Assembly: GCA_937948705.1 (NCBI GenBank)
Contig: CALECF010000163.1
Location: 1 to 6,382 of the forward strand
Length of the DNA: 6,382 bases
Origin: an uncultured Anaerosolibacter sp.
Lineage (GTDB): Bacteria; Bacillota_A; Clostridia; Peptostreptococcales; Thermotaleaceae
Direction of reading: 5' to 3'
The position numbers were made by a program, and so were the translations under genes. The notes under the pieces were generated by a model, which saw nothing but the letters and a program-made list of their open reading frames with translations, was not told the DNA's origin and searched no databases. Positions 6,314 to 6,382 of this stretch are shown piece after piece (position 1 is the stretch's first letter; the number at the start of each line of letters is the position of its first letter).

Positions 6314-6382
6314 TGTCAAGGATGACCCCCTCGTGACTTTTATATTGCAACTTATTTTTACCTATTGTCTTTCTCATTACTT
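6314..6382 (+). mobile_element. Possible left end of an IS21-type element continuing out of the window
   Basis: TGTCAAGGATGACCCCC (6314-6330), followed by CGTGAC and an A/T-rich run, resembles the terminal repeats of IS21-family elements. These begin with TG and commonly carry an ATGACCCC-like core. The transposase genes would lie right of the window. No matching second end, target duplication or coding sequence is visible, so this rests on one short pattern. The 41 bases between the Y1-like remnant and this point contain no recognisable feature. Confidence 0.3.

Noticed and set aside
1..6382. CRISPR array or other regularly spaced repeats
   Set aside because: No direct repeat of about 20-40 bases recurring at regular spacing was seen on reading through the window.

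Overview
This AT-rich window looks like part of a Bacillota (Firmicutes, probably clostridial or bacillar) accessory region. The evidence is strong GGAGG-type ribosome binding sites, A/T-biased codon use, and transposase types common in that phylum. No housekeeping gene is present. I read it as a decayed defence or genome-conflict island flanked by mobile-element remnants. All genes that can be called are on the + strand.

Left edge (1-360): the 3' end of an IS1182-type transposase enters from outside the window and ends inside a perfect hairpin. Positions 361-429 are a short non-coding gap. Positions 430-1584 are a dead gene for an SF2 helicase that closely resembles, from memory, the helicase part of TOTE conflict-system proteins. 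The helicase motifs can be followed in one frame, but two nonsense codons interrupt it. One of them replaces the catalytic glutamate of the DECHH (Walker B) box. Its 3' end runs directly into the C-terminal third of a DUF1016/YhcG-type PD-(D/E)XK nuclease gene (about 1572-1868), whose N-terminal part is missing.

Middle (1883-3727): an intact 523-codon gene with an excellent ribosome binding site encodes an alpha-helical, repeat-like protein of unknown function. Its C-terminus recalls that of SWIM zinc-finger proteins, but no zinc finger is present. An intact 72-codon gene for a small acidic protein follows. A short spacer then holds a 17-codon mini-ORF and a small hairpin.

Right (3811-6055): the C-terminal 608 codons of a second, unrelated SF2 helicase of the DUF3427 family. 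The gene is cut off exactly at its DEAH-like box, and the remaining box reads DKFHH instead of DEFHH. A complete Nudix hydrolase gene follows 16 bases later, probably as the former operon partner of that helicase. Beyond it lie a possible terminator, what may be the last codons of a REP-associated (Y1) transposase, and a sequence resembling the terminal repeat of an IS21-type element that continues out of the window.

The intact genes (523-aa protein, 72-aa protein, Nudix hydrolase) therefore sit among at least three broken ones. Both helicases lack the Walker B glutamate, by different changes. I see no complete multi-gene defence system. The most promising unknowns are the 523-aa and 72-aa proteins. 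All family assignments rest on motif recognition from memory, without database searches.
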